Assembly (NCBI GenBank): GCA_028710885.1
Contig: JAQTTG010000010.1
Location: 1-51,993, forward strand
Direction of reading: 5' to 3'
Origin: Sulfuricurvum sp.
GTDB taxonomy: Bacteria; Campylobacterota; Campylobacteria; Campylobacterales; Sulfurimonadaceae
DNA: 51,993 nt
The notes under the pieces are model-generated. The model was not told the origin of the DNA and ran no database searches. It worked only from the letters and a program-made list of their open reading frames with translations. How positions within the stretch are numbered: the stretch's first letter is position 1; the number at the start of each line of letters is the position of its first letter. Positions 23,009 to 30,025 of the stretch are shown piece after piece. Position numbers and translations under genes: made by a program.

Positions 23009-24409
23009 TTAAACGCCTTTTACAACAGCCATTCCAGCACCAATTTTCCTAACAGGAAACTCCTGATGAATGTAATAGCCAATGGCATCAGTCAAGTGAG
23101 TAAGCTCTGGACTTTTTTTCTTATCAATCTCGCCAGAACCACCTTCCACGCATTGTACGCCTTCAAAATCTTTTACAACATGAGGAGCCTTGGATGGATC
23201 AACATATAACCTTATTTTTCCATCCATTGTTTTCAATCTTGAATTTACTGAATTGACACGGTCTCTTTCTGACGGATTTGACTTGGCTACATTGAATAAT
23301 AACCTATCGCCAAAATGTCGGCCAAGACTTTGCCTGACCAGATCCCAGTCGGTTCCACCAAGCTTTGCTGTTCCTTTTGAACCGCCAGTTGCATCGCCAT
23401 ATATAGCAATCCTCCCTTGGTGATTTCCCCAGTCATTTATCAACTTATTACAAACCAGAACTGTATTGCTGTTCCTTGGAATGTAAACTTCTCCAATTAC
23501 ACCCGTTGCTGTTTCCCCAGTCAAATAAGCATTTGTTGAAATATCTTTGATTGGCTTCTCTTGCAATACAACAGCGACGCCGGGAGCAACATTGAAATCC
23601 AGACAGAAAATCAAAGGCTGTTTTTTATCATACAGAATCTTTGCTTGGTGAGTGAAATATTGATAGGGATAATATGTCCGGCCTGTGAAATTGATAAATG
23701 ATCCTTCATATTCCTGTTGGTAAACAAGTTCATCAAGGTCTTTCTTGGCTGCATCAATCTCACTTTGTGGTAATATATCAGAGCTGAACCAATGATAATA
23801 TGCCCATTCACCAGACTCGTTGGCCTGTGCTTCCTTGGCAACATCATAATAGTGATTCCTGCCTTCTGGAACTCCAATCAGATCACACCAGCCATTTCTA
23901 TCCGCTAATGCTGGCCTGACATGCTCGCCCCACGCTTGCTTCTTCATATTACCAAATTCATCAAGTATGCCGCCGTCCCAAGGCGAGCCTTCAATTCTCT
24001 CTGGCTTGTCCATTCCAACAATAAATATGGTTGCTCCATTTGTAAGATAGATTGCCATTTCTGATTCATTTGGATGTTTGCTCTGAGCCCATCTCGGTGT
24101 AAGACGTTTTAGATCATCCCAATAGATTCTTTTGGCCTGATCTCTTGTTGGTGCGGCTGCGAAAAACCTCGGATCTTCATATTTGACCGATGGGAATGAC
24201 TTGTCAAGAAAGTAATTCATTGCCCTCTTTATCAGCTTCCTTTTGGCCAATTCTGTTTTACCGGATCTTCTACCAGCTGGATTGACTATGAACCTTTTTG
24301 AACAGTTCCATAATTGATGTTGAATAATGTGCTCTCTTAATGGAACCCAGCGACTTGTTGGATAATAAGCTGGACTATGACTTTCCTGTGGGATCGGTTG
24401 CTTCTTCAA
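23009..24409 (-). CDS. terL: Terminase large subunit
   Basis: A 466-residue packaging motor protein. The Walker A variant NPAGRRSGKTE is at residues 43-53, and the Walker B with catalytic Glu (GGILDEFGN) at about 146-154. The C-terminal RNase H-like nuclease shows CLDFNVAPGVAVVL (first Asp near 273), IYGDATGGSKGT near 340 and THLTDAIGYYI near 447. It translocates DNA into the head through the portal and cuts concatemers. A TTG start at 24409 with GAGG upstream overlaps the small subunit gene by 35 bases. It is followed by small genes and the sugar cluster rather than by the portal gene. Confidence 0.93.
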   Translation of the reverse strand: MKKQPIPQESHSPAYYPTSRWVPLREHIIQHQLWNCSKRFIVNPAGRRSGKTELAKRKLIKRAMNYFLDKSFPSVKYEDPRFFAAAPTRDQAKRIYWDDLKRLTPRWAQSKHPNESEMAIYLTNGATIFIVGMDKPERIEGSPWDGGILDEFGNMKKQAWGEHVRPALADRNGWCDLIGVPEGRNHYYDVAKEAQANESGEWAYYHWFSSDILPQSEIDAAKKDLDELVYQQEYEGSFINFTGRTYYPYQYFTHQAKILYDKKQPLIFCLDFNVAPGVAVVLQEKPIKDISTNAYLTGETATGVIGEVYIPRNSNTVLVCNKLINDWGNHQGRIAIYGDATGGSKGTAKLGGTDWDLVRQSLGRHFGDRLLFNVAKSNPSERDRVNSVNSRLKTMDGKIRLYVDPSKAPHVVKDFEGVQCVEGGSGEIDKKKSPELTHLTDAIGYYIHQEFPVRKIGAGMAVVKGV

Positions 24410-25058
24410 TTTGCCTCATTGCTTGTTGGTATTTCTTGGCTTCTTCTGCGGGATCCTTTGATTGACCTGAACTTTCCCAAAACAATCCAAGATGTTTTCC
24501 GACTTCTATCAAAGCGGTCTTTTTATCATACAGCTTGAACTTGTATGATGGAACTGTGATGGCCACTCTCTTGATTTTCAACTTGCCTTTCTCATCTACA
24601 TGTTCAAAAGCTTGCCATCTTGTTTCCTCTTTTGTCTCCAGAGATTCGATTGCTCCAGAGTGTTGAGAAGCCAGTAAGTCACTGGATTTAAACACTTTAT
24701 TGCCCTCTGAATCCCATGCCATGTAGTTCTTGATATCACTGAATGCAATCTTGGCCAACTCATTCAATACATTTTGCTCTGTAATCTCGGAAACTTTACA
24801 CCGTCTATCAACTTCTTCCTGTATCGCTTGTTGAACGTCTGGCCTTCTATACAATGCAGTAGCTTGTTCCCTATCGGTTTCTTCATTTCCGGTTCCATAG
24901 CCGCACTTCTTAAATGCCTTATATGTCTGGAAACAAGTCAGATATTCATTTACAAACAATTTTACTTTCAGGTATTTTCTGTTGAATGCTCCGGGTTTTC
25001 TGCCTCTATTGCTTTTGACTGGTTTTGGATTATTTTCTGATAATCTTGTTATCTTCAT
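24375..25058 (-). CDS. terS: Terminase small subunit
   Basis: A 227-residue DNA-recognition subunit, directly upstream of and overlapping terL. It has a basic N-terminus (KSNRGRKPGAFNRKY), a helix-turn-helix region (VNEYLTCFQTYKAFKKCGYG), the QATALYRRPDVQQAIQEEVD segment typical of Terminase_2/XtmA proteins, and DIKNYMAW. It ends in an acidic C-terminal tail likely to contact TerL. It would bind the packaging site and form a ring. No clear Shine-Dalgarno is visible. The stop is TAG. Confidence 0.85.
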   Translation of the reverse strand: MKITRLSENNPKPVKSNRGRKPGAFNRKYLKVKLFVNEYLTCFQTYKAFKKCGYGTGNEETDREQATALYRRPDVQQAIQEEVDRRCKVSEITEQNVLNELAKIAFSDIKNYMAWDSEGNKVFKSSDLLASQHSGAIESLETKEETRWQAFEHVDEKGKLKIKRVAITVPSYKFKLYDKKTALIEVGKHLGLFWESSGQSKDPAEEAKKYQQAMRQIEEATDPTGKS

Positions 25059-25095
25059 GAATCATATTTTAGTTGGTTTCCCTTATAAATAAAAG

Positions 25096-25129
25096 AAATC
25101 AATTAATTTTTCGGTTAAGCCATTGATTT
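25096..25129 (-). terminator. Weak AT-rich hairpin with T-rich tail
   Basis: On the minus strand AAATCAAT (25122-25129) can pair with ATTGATTT (25096-25103), followed by CTTTTATTTAT. The stem is only 8 bp and AT-rich, so termination between the gene ending at 25131 and terS is a weak call. Confidence 0.3.
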
Positions 25130-25130
25130 T

Positions 25131-25337
25131 CTAAGGTTTTCTCATTTCAGATAATGCTCTGGTAAGTTCCAGACTTGCTCTTTTACAGGCGGCTGATTGT
25201 TTTCCTGTAATAATAGTCATGATGGTCATAGAAGATGGATTTGCTGTAATTGTTTCCATTTTATAAGGAACATTTTCAGCTATTATGATAAACTCTTTTG
25301 CTCTTGTAATTGCCTGACTCAATTTATCTACCTGCAT
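25131..25337 (-). CDS. Small conserved phage protein (DLTRALSELR-like end)
   Basis: A 68-residue protein with AITRAKEFIIIAENVPYK and, after a short linker, SAACKRASLELTRALSEMRK. Small phage proteins with this RASxxLTRAL ending are common near terminase genes; the function is unknown. Two helices with amphipathic character suggest a structural or nucleic-acid-associated role. Confidence 0.65.
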   Translation of the reverse strand: MQVDKLSQAITRAKEFIIIAENVPYKMETITANPSSMTIMTIITGKQSAACKRASLELTRALSEMRKP

Positions 25338-25403
25338 TTTTTATTCCCTTTCTTCTGTTAGATTTTCGCCCTTTTGTAAAATCCTTACATATTCCATGTG
25401 GTT

Positions 25404-25748
25404 TTATTTAAAGCTACTTTCCAACATAGTCCGTAAGCCAGCTTCGTCTCTTTTGAAAGCATCAAGCCAAATTGATATTATCGTGTCCCGTAAAAAAGTA
25501 TTTTCTTCTTTCGGTTTTTCTGTTTCTTCTGAATGTCTTCCTGATATGGCTTTCCTGACTGCTTGCCATAGATCAGAAGTACATTTTGGAATTGGTGATG
25601 GAGCAACGCTACACATCCAAATATTATCACATAACAATTCATCCAGATGTTTGTATTCATCCCATACTTTCTCAATAATATCCAATCTCCTGTTTAAATC
25701 CTCTATTGTTCCCACTTTGTTCTGATATTTATCAAGGCTAATACTCAT
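25404..25748 (-). CDS. Hypothetical protein upstream of terminase
   Basis: A 114-residue protein beginning MSISLDKYQNKVGTIEDLNR, with a C-terminal helical part (SIWLDAFKRDEAGLRTMLES) and an internal acidic linker (SEETEKPKEE). ATG 25748 follows AGGAGAG and is chosen over the longer open frame. I do not recognise it; gene order alone suggests a late function. Confidence 0.5.
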   Translation of the reverse strand: MSISLDKYQNKVGTIEDLNRRLDIIEKVWDEYKHLDELLCDNIWMCSVAPSPIPKCTSDLWQAVRKAISGRHSEETEKPKEENTFLRDTIISIWLDAFKRDEAGLRTMLESSFK

Positions 25749-25788
25749 TTTTTCTCTCCTTTCTTGTTTTATGGTGTCTTTGGCTGTA

Positions 25789-25869
25789 TTATTCATCAAG
25801 AATTTTCTGATACTCTGTATGGATTTGTTCTTTTACTGATTTCTTATTGTCTATATTTTCATGATCCAT
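25789..25869 (-). CDS. Possible 26-residue peptide
   Basis: ATG 25869 to TAA 25789 encodes MDHENIDNKKSVKEQIHTEY plus six residues, with AAAGGA six bases before the ATG. It fits between neighbours without overlap but is too short to judge from composition. Confidence 0.3.
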   Translation of the reverse strand: MDHENIDNKKSVKEQIHTEYQKILDE

Positions 25870-25879
25870 ATTTAATCCT

Positions 25880-26044
25880 TTAATCGGTATTGAGCAGCTT
25901 TACTTTTACATCAAACAATTCGGCGTGGCACATATCAAAATCAATATTCTCTATTGCTGTTTGTTTGGCATCCCATTCGTTTTCCGCTTCAACCTCAATG
26001 ATTGCATTAAACATATATTCAACCGTTACTTTATATTTATTCAT
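25880..26044 (-). CDS. DpnD/PcfM-like small protein (54 aa)
   Basis: A 54-residue protein, MNKYKVTVEYMFNAIIEVEA followed by ENEWDAKQTAIENI and a VKVKLLNTD end. The strand-helix pattern with VEAENExDAKxxA is that of DpnD/PcfM-like small proteins, seen in phages and plasmids. The start follows GGGAG. It sits right after a terminator-like hairpin. Confidence 0.65.
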   Translation of the reverse strand: MNKYKVTVEYMFNAIIEVEAENEWDAKQTAIENIDFDMCHAELFDVKVKLLNTD

Positions 26045-26065
26045 TTTACACTCCCTTGAGTTAAA

Positions 26066-26106
26066 TAAAGGGAAGCGCTTGCAATCTTTAACCGGATACG
26101 CTTCCC
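26066..26106 (-). terminator. Intrinsic terminator
   Basis: On the minus strand GGGAAGCG (26099-26106) pairs with CGCTTCCC (26070-26077) around a 21-base loop, and is followed by TTTATTTAA. This is a reasonable factor-independent terminator after the small-gene block, upstream of the DpnD-like gene. Confidence 0.6.
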
Positions 26107-26142
26107 CTTATCCTGACACAAACCCCTTCCACATCCATATTA

Positions 26143-26378
26143 CTATACTTCCCGGATATAAACAACCCCATATTTCTCTATGGCTTCGATTAATTTATCT
26201 GTCCCTTTTATATCCGCATCTCTCAACCTCGCAAGATAAGGGATATCTAATTTGCCAATATAGGCGTGTATAAAATCATCAACACTTTCCACATATTTTT
26301 TCTAAGTATATATTTTAATTCGTCTGGCAACGAACCATTTATTTTATTCTCCGGTTCCCACATTAAAGTGCTGCTCAT
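26143..26378 (-). pseudogene. Small phage protein interrupted by a -1 frameshift in an A6 run
   Basis: ATG 26378, with GAGGAG upstream, reads MSSTLMWEPENKINGSLPDE and LKYILRK, then hits stops. A shift at the six A's (26296-26301, minus strand) would let it continue as YVESVDDFIHAYIGK, IPYLARLRDADIKG and LIEAIEKYGVVYIREV, to TAG 26143. One extra A gives a continuous 78-residue protein of a kind I recognise in phages (MWEP...LPxELK...DIPYLxGLxDAxxKG...LIxxIEKxG). It is either a sequence error, a decayed gene, or programmed frameshifting (A AAA AAT). It overlaps the next gene upstream by 35 bases. Confidence 0.6.
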
Positions 26379-26616
26379 TATTCTCCTCATCTACTAAATA
26401 TTCAATAGCTTCATCCCTTAGTTCGCCGGTATCGTCAAGAAGGTAATAAATCGGGACATAATAAAGTTGGCTCCCTAATTTGGCAAGAAATTTCCACAAT
26501 AATTCCTTACTGTGCCGCCTCATCTCCCTGAGTATTGCTATCTTCCCAACATCAGAAGTATAGTCAATGTAGCAACCCACTCCTAATAGCTCTGCTATTT
26601 GTTTATTTTTGTCCAT
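26344..26616 (-). CDS. Hypothetical phage protein
   Basis: A 90-residue protein starting MDKNKQIAELLGVGCYIDYT, with a central helical/aromatic region (LLWKFLAKLGSQLYYVPIYY) and acidic end. I do not recognise the family. The start follows AAAGGGA. Its last 35 bases overlap the frameshifted small gene. Confidence 0.55.
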   Translation of the reverse strand: MDKNKQIAELLGVGCYIDYTSDVGKIAILREMRRHSKELLWKFLAKLGSQLYYVPIYYLLDDTGELRDEAIEYLVDEENNEQHFNVGTGE

Positions 26617-26877
26617 TTATTTATCCCTTTTCTGTCCGGTAAAAGCTTCATAACTCCATTTGTTCAACTGAAACATCATTTTATTATAATCATATTTAAG
26701 TGTCAATTCATCAAAATAATGTTCCCAATGCTCTTTTCTGTCCATGGCCGCTTTTGCTTTCCTTGATGTCTCTTGGATTATTTGCCTTCTTATTCCATTG
26801 ATGAGTTCGTTGCGGTATATCATAAAAAATCCCAGACCAACAACTAATGCAATTATTGTCTTTATCGCTGTTAACAT
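26617..26877 (-). CDS. Small membrane-anchored protein
   Basis: An 86-residue protein with one N-terminal transmembrane helix (IKTIIALVVGLGFFMIY) and a charged, aromatic C-terminal domain (DRKEHWEHYFDELTLKYDYN). It may be inner-membrane anchored with the C-terminus inside or outside; unknown function. AAGGAGATATAA precedes the ATG. Confidence 0.6.
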   Translation of the reverse strand: MLTAIKTIIALVVGLGFFMIYRNELINGIRRQIIQETSRKAKAAMDRKEHWEHYFDELTLKYDYNKMMFQLNKWSYEAFTGQKRDK

Positions 26878-26901
26878 TTATATCTCCTTATTCTCATGCC
26901 T

Positions 26902-27126
26902 TCAATCGGAATCATATTCCACCCTATCTTTCTCTTTTTGCTTACGTTCCTGAATGGTAATTTTATAAAAGTATTTTCTTGGATTGCCACACATCCAGCA
27001 AGAACAAGGCGTAGGAGTATTCACGACACGACCATTTTCCTTTTCGGAAAGTTTTCTCCCCCAATGATAATGCCGTTTCTTCATTAACCTGCGTCTATGG
27101 TGAATCTTAAAAGCTCTGCCTCGCAT
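26902..27126 (-). CDS. Small conserved basic protein (TPTPCSCWMCGNPRK)
   Basis: A 74-residue protein with a basic N-terminus (RRRLMKKRHYHWGRK) and the invariant-looking NTPTPCSCWMCGNPRKYF. This motif recurs in small proteins of phages and bacterial genomes. Three cysteines could bind a metal together with the histidines. Function unknown; recognition of the motif is strong. Confidence 0.75.
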   Translation of the reverse strand: MRGRAFKIHHRRRLMKKRHYHWGRKLSEKENGRVVNTPTPCSCWMCGNPRKYFYKITIQERKQKEKDRVEYDSD

Positions 27127-27136
27127 TTTATCCTCT

Positions 27137-27526
27137 TTATCTTGTCTTCGGCTCTAACCGTGCAATCTGTGCTAACAATCTTGTAGTTGCTGCATATTCA
27201 GGGTTTAAGATTTTAGAAATCCAAGCAGAAAGCAAGGGTGTGTATGCAATACAGAGAAGTAATACTATTCCCACAATCAACAGAACAGATAGGTGGCTTT
27301 CTCCATTTCTACCGCCACCAGATTTTTTAAACAACACCCCAAACAAAACAGTAAAAATTGTTGTCATTACAGCCCATATAATGATTCCAGCATATCCTTC
27401 AATTATGGCCTGTTTTACATACCACGGGAATATCTTGTCTGCCGTAACCCCTATTTGAGCTGCTAACTTTTCAAGTAACCTTGTGATATTATCTCCGACA
27501 TCAATACTAAGCTTCATTTTATCCAT
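27137..27526 (-). CDS. Two-helix membrane protein, holin-like candidate
   Basis: A 129-residue protein from ATG 27526 (GGAGAAGGAG upstream). MDKMKLSIDVGDNITRLLEK and GVTADKIFPWYVKQAIIEG form an amphipathic N-terminal part. It is followed by two transmembrane helices (IIWAVMTTIFTVLFGVLF and LSVLLIVGIVLLLCIAYT) and a soluble end with NPEYAATTRLL. The size and topology would suit a holin, but no lysin is nearby, so I leave the function open. Confidence 0.6.
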   Translation of the reverse strand: MDKMKLSIDVGDNITRLLEKLAAQIGVTADKIFPWYVKQAIIEGYAGIIIWAVMTTIFTVLFGVLFKKSGGGRNGESHLSVLLIVGIVLLLCIAYTPLLSAWISKILNPEYAATTRLLAQIARLEPKTR

Positions 27527-27905
27527 TTTTCTCCTTCTCCCGCACAATTACATAGTAAGCAACGCTAACATAGCCACCATCATAACCAGCAATTTTCTTT
27601 TCCCTTCCCTCAATGTTTACACAATATCCCGATTTTACAAGGGGCATGATAATCTTCTCACCATCTTTATAATTTTGAACCTTCAACTCAGCTATTGTTT
27701 TCATTTCCCCTCCTCTATTAACTTTTTTACTTATTTCAGGATATTTAGATGGCTGGCCTATCCCCATAGCTGGTTCATTATACATTGCTTCCCATGAATT
27801 GAGATAATTCAAGAAAAGAAGTCTTAGCCTTCTATTTTCTTGCAAACGCCTATTCCATCTCCAATAAAAAAGACGGTACACCAGCATATCAAAATACCAC
27901 TTCAT
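27519..27905 (-). CDS. Two-part small protein with strong internal start
   Basis: The 128-residue frame starts at ATG 27905 (AGGAGGAAG). Its first 67 residues are basic and aromatic (LVYRLFYWRWNRRLQENRR). At residue 68 (ATG 27704) a second start with AGGAGGGGAA begins MKTIAELKVQNYKDGEKIIM, and this 61-residue part is a paralogue of the 54-residue gene at 28166-28330. The unit may therefore be two genes fused in frame, or one gene with an internal translation start. No function is known. Confidence 0.6.
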   Translation of the reverse strand: MKWYFDMLVYRLFYWRWNRRLQENRRLRLLFLNYLNSWEAMYNEPAMGIGQPSKYPEISKKVNRGGEMKTIAELKVQNYKDGEKIIMPLVKSGYCVNIEGREKKIAGYDGGYVSVAYYVIVREKEKNG

Positions 27906-28164
27906 CTTCTTCCTCCTTCTGCTCTATCATCAGTTCAGTTGGAAGATAAACCCATGACCCTTTGCTTGTTACTGGATATAAAGAAAATACTTTTTGCCAA
28001 AATTCTCTTCTTTTCTTCTCTGCTTGCTTCCCACACTTTACCGCCTTACGAAACCCAAAAGGCAACTTAGTGTAAATATCCCGCAATCTCCGATATGCCT
28101 CCATCTCTACCATAATATCATCCAGCCCTTTCGGTATTGGCAATCTCTTGTTATTCTCGTTCAT
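27889..28164 (-). CDS. Hypothetical phage protein
   Basis: A 91-residue protein from ATG 28164, MNENNKRLPIPKGLDDIMVE then a basic helical region (GFRKAVKCGKQAEKKRREFW) and an acidic end (EQKEEEDEVVF). The start has GGAGGG upstream and lies just behind the previous stop. I do not recognise the family. Confidence 0.6.
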   Translation of the reverse strand: MNENNKRLPIPKGLDDIMVEMEAYRRLRDIYTKLPFGFRKAVKCGKQAEKKRREFWQKVFSLYPVTSKGSWVYLPTELMIEQKEEEDEVVF

Positions 28165-28165
28165 T

Positions 28166-28330
28166 TTATCCCTCCTTCTCCCTTCCCACAATTATATAGT
28201 AATCGGTTCCGATCTGACCATCACGCTCTCTTTCCTCGACCCTTACAAAGTACCCTGAATTTGCAAGGGCTGAAACCATGTTTTCCCTATCTCTATAATT
28301 TTGTATCTTAAACTCTACTGCTGTTTTCAT
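28166..28330 (-). CDS. 54-residue paralogue of the 27519-27704 segment
   Basis: MKTAVEFKIQNYRDRENMVS then NSGYFVRVEERE and a TDYYIIVGREKEG end. It aligns over its full length with the second half of the gene at 27519-27905 (MKTIAELKVQNYKD, SGYCVNIEGREK, VAYYVIVREKEKNG), so the two arose by duplication. AGGGAATAAA lies before the ATG, which overlaps the preceding stop. Function unknown. Confidence 0.65.
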   Translation of the reverse strand: MKTAVEFKIQNYRDRENMVSALANSGYFVRVEERERDGQIGTDYYIIVGREKEG

Positions 28331-28545
28331 TTTATTCCCTCCAATAAATCGGACACATCAATATCTTCATATTCCGGCAGGTACGACCACTTCATAGCCG
28401 CTATTTGGGCGGCATATTTTTTCCTTGTTTTTTCATCACCTTGAATCCAATCGCCATAAATATAATCCTCACAAGGCGCATCACTCCATGTCTTAATAGT
28501 AATTTCTCTCCACTCATCTGCAGGGCAAAGGAAACACCTTCCCAT
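28327..28545 (-). CDS. Hypothetical phage protein
   Basis: A 72-residue acidic protein, MGRCFLCPADEWREITIKTW, with APCEDYIYGDWIQGDEKTRK and EYEDIDVSDLL at the end. Unrecognised. Only a weak ribosome binding site is visible. It ends in ATGA overlap with the following gene. Confidence 0.5.
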   Translation of the reverse strand: MGRCFLCPADEWREITIKTWSDAPCEDYIYGDWIQGDEKTRKKYAAQIAAMKWSYLPEYEDIDVSDLLEGIK

Positions 28546-28595
28546 GTTGATAGCACGCCCTAACCGCCTACACTTCCTTGCCGTGGAAGAAACGA

Positions 28596-28745
28596 TTATT
28601 GAAGCCCTTTCTGCAATCTCGCACGCAGGGCAATCACAAAAAACTTACTAAGATAATGCGGCAGTTTATTATCTCCCGAAACTGCCAATTCGCCCCACGC
28701 TTTCTTGTCTATCCCTTCCAACGCTTTAAACTGTTCCTGTTTCAT
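28596..28745 (-). CDS. Small hypothetical protein (49 aa)
   Basis: ATG 28745 (GGAGG upstream) to TAA 28596 encodes MKQEQFKALEGIDKKAWGEL, then AVSGDNKLPHYLSKFFVIAL and a basic RARLQKGLQ end. The start overlaps the preceding stop. Small size, but good translation signals. Confidence 0.55.
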   Translation of the reverse strand: MKQEQFKALEGIDKKAWGELAVSGDNKLPHYLSKFFVIALRARLQKGLQ

Positions 28746-28996
28746 AATGCCTCCTTACAGCACAGCCTTTTAAACTCATCCTTTAAATCATTCAGTTTAT
28801 CCTTCAATGATGTCGAAAGAATAAGTCTTATTGCATCCCATGTATCAGAATCAATATTAACAATAGAGAAATGCTGATCATCTGAGTTGATAAAATCGAC
28901 GGTAATAAATTCCTCACATAAAAAACCAATCTCTTGCTCGATGTCTTGTATCTTCAATGATAACTCATTCGCTTTTTCTAAGGTTTTAAGGTTCAT
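28742..28996 (-). CDS. Hypothetical helical protein
   Basis: An 84-residue protein beginning MNLKTLEKANELSLKIQDIE, with two long helices flanking a short FSIVNIDSDTW strand segment. It looks like a small antiparallel coiled coil. GGAG lies eight bases before the ATG. Function unknown. Confidence 0.55.
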   Translation of the reverse strand: MNLKTLEKANELSLKIQDIEQEIGFLCEEFITVDFINSDDQHFSIVNIDSDTWDAIRLILSTSLKDKLNDLKDEFKRLCCKEAL

Positions 28997-29022
28997 GGTT
29001 TAATCTCCTATATTGAGCATCG

Positions 29023-29325
29023 TTATGTAGTGATAAGAAAAGCGTCCCCATAATCAGCAATGGCTAAAAATGTATAACCTGTAAATTGTTTTACATAGCC
29101 TTTGGCCTTGATGAAATCTCGGAGGAGGTTTCTGTGCGCTTCCATTCCAGTAGGAGTGAGTTCTTTTGTTTTCTCGCCCCAAAAATCTTCGGGATTAAAT
29201 GGATTAAACCAATCCACAAGCTGTATTTCAACAGGATAGCCCCCATTGAAACAAAAACCCTCTGGATACTGCAACGGCAACCGGAAAACACGCATGAAGT
29301 TGGTCGCCTCCGTCACTATACACAT
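29023..29325 (-). CDS. Hypothetical phage protein
   Basis: A 100-residue protein with aromatic and proline-rich composition (FRLPLQYPEGFCFNGGYPV, DWFNPFNPEDFWG) and a C-terminal strand pair (YTFLAIADYGDAFLITT). I do not recognise it. Its start overlaps the end of the preceding cysteine protein gene and has AAAGGAG. Confidence 0.5.
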   Translation of the reverse strand: MCIVTEATNFMRVFRLPLQYPEGFCFNGGYPVEIQLVDWFNPFNPEDFWGEKTKELTPTGMEAHRNLLRDFIKAKGYVKQFTGYTFLAIADYGDAFLITT

Positions 29326-29528
29326 TTATTCTCCTTTACCTCAGCATCAAGGCATTTCTGGCAACGTAATAATCTGTTGTTTTCGCCACGCAATAAAGTT
29401 TCATTATTAAACATCAGACAAATATCTCCATCATCCTCGTCGATGTATCTGTAGATGTCAAATAAATCGCACTCCCGGCAGTCATCTTTGGGAACATCTT
29501 TTGTAATTGTTGTTCTTATTCTTGGCAT
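29316..29528 (-). CDS. Four-cysteine zinc-finger-like protein, copy 2
   Basis: A 70-residue protein, MPRIRTTITKDVP, then CRECDLF, CLMF and RCQKCLDAEVKEN. It is a tandem paralogue of the gene directly upstream (29516-29722), sharing the N-terminal MPRI-TITK-VP, the first CxxC, a middle cysteine and the RCxxCLxAEVKE ending. The cysteine spacing suggests a zinc site. Overlaps both neighbours. Confidence 0.65.
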   Translation of the reverse strand: MPRIRTTITKDVPKDDCRECDLFDIYRYIDEDDGDICLMFNNETLLRGENNRLLRCQKCLDAEVKENKCV

Positions 29529-29722
29529 GGTTTATCCTCCTTTACTTCCGCTTTAAGGCAAGCTTTACAACGCTGGTATTTATAATTCTTATTTTTACGC
29601 AGTCTTGTCCAGTTCACCCCTCCGAACACCACACAATAAAGACCATCTGTTTCAGAGGAGGAGCAATCACACTTCTCACAACCATTTAATGGAACTTCTT
29701 TTGTTATTGTTATTCTTGGCAT
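29516..29722 (-). CDS. Four-cysteine zinc-finger-like protein, copy 1
   Basis: A 68-residue protein, MPRITITKEVPLNGCEKCDC, then YCVVFGGVNW and RCKACLKAEVKED. Paralogous with the following gene. The fold is probably a small zinc-stabilised domain; no function known. GGGGGAG precedes the start, which abuts the stop of the previous gene. Confidence 0.65.
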   Translation of the reverse strand: MPRITITKEVPLNGCEKCDCSSSETDGLYCVVFGGVNWTRLRKNKNYKYQRCKACLKAEVKEDKPCQE

Positions 29723-30006
29723 TAAATCTCCCCCTTAACACGCTCAAATACGTGGTAAATCAGCTCTCCTCCTCCCAACTGAACCGTGTTGATATATTTT
29801 CTTTCCATACCCTTTTCTTCATTGATTGCCATTCCTGTTGGATATACCTCAAATGTCCTTTCTTCTATCAACTGACTATTAGTATCAACCAGCACCCAGA
29901 TGCAAATATATTCTTTCTGTACTTGAGCAGTAAGGACTACCGCTCCCTTAGGAATATGCAGTCTATTTATTGACCGACCAAGACTATATTTGAATATCTT
30001 TTTCAT
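29722..30006 (-). CDS. DUF7352-like small phage protein
   Basis: A 94-residue beta-rich protein from ATG 30006 (GGGAGGAGG upstream), MKKIFKYSLGRSINRLHIPK, then GAVVLTAQVQKEYICIWVLV and FEVYPTGMAI. This sequence pattern (KIYKYPL...PxGAxILxVQ..ICLWALVD) is a frequent family of about 95 residues in phages, function unknown. The longer open frame upstream reads through the exonuclease gene and is not used. Confidence 0.7.
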   Translation of the reverse strand: MKKIFKYSLGRSINRLHIPKGAVVLTAQVQKEYICIWVLVDTNSQLIEERTFEVYPTGMAINEEKGMERKYINTVQLGGGELIYHVFERVKGEI

Positions 30007-30025
30007 AAATCCTCCTCCCTTTTGT

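Noticed and set aside
7699..25133. Global reassignment of TAG to an amino acid
   Set aside because: TAG ends the scaffold, portal, terS, 9134 and 25131 genes at the expected places, often directly joined to the next ribosome binding site, so TAG is an ordinary stop in this phage.
27137..27526. Calling this two-helix membrane protein the holin
   Set aside because: Topology alone is not enough, no endolysin or spanin is seen nearby, and the long soluble N-terminal part is unusual.
29316..29722. Short tandem similarity considered as a CRISPR-like or DNA repeat array
   Set aside because: The similarity is at protein level between two genes; there are no regular spacers or identical DNA repeats.
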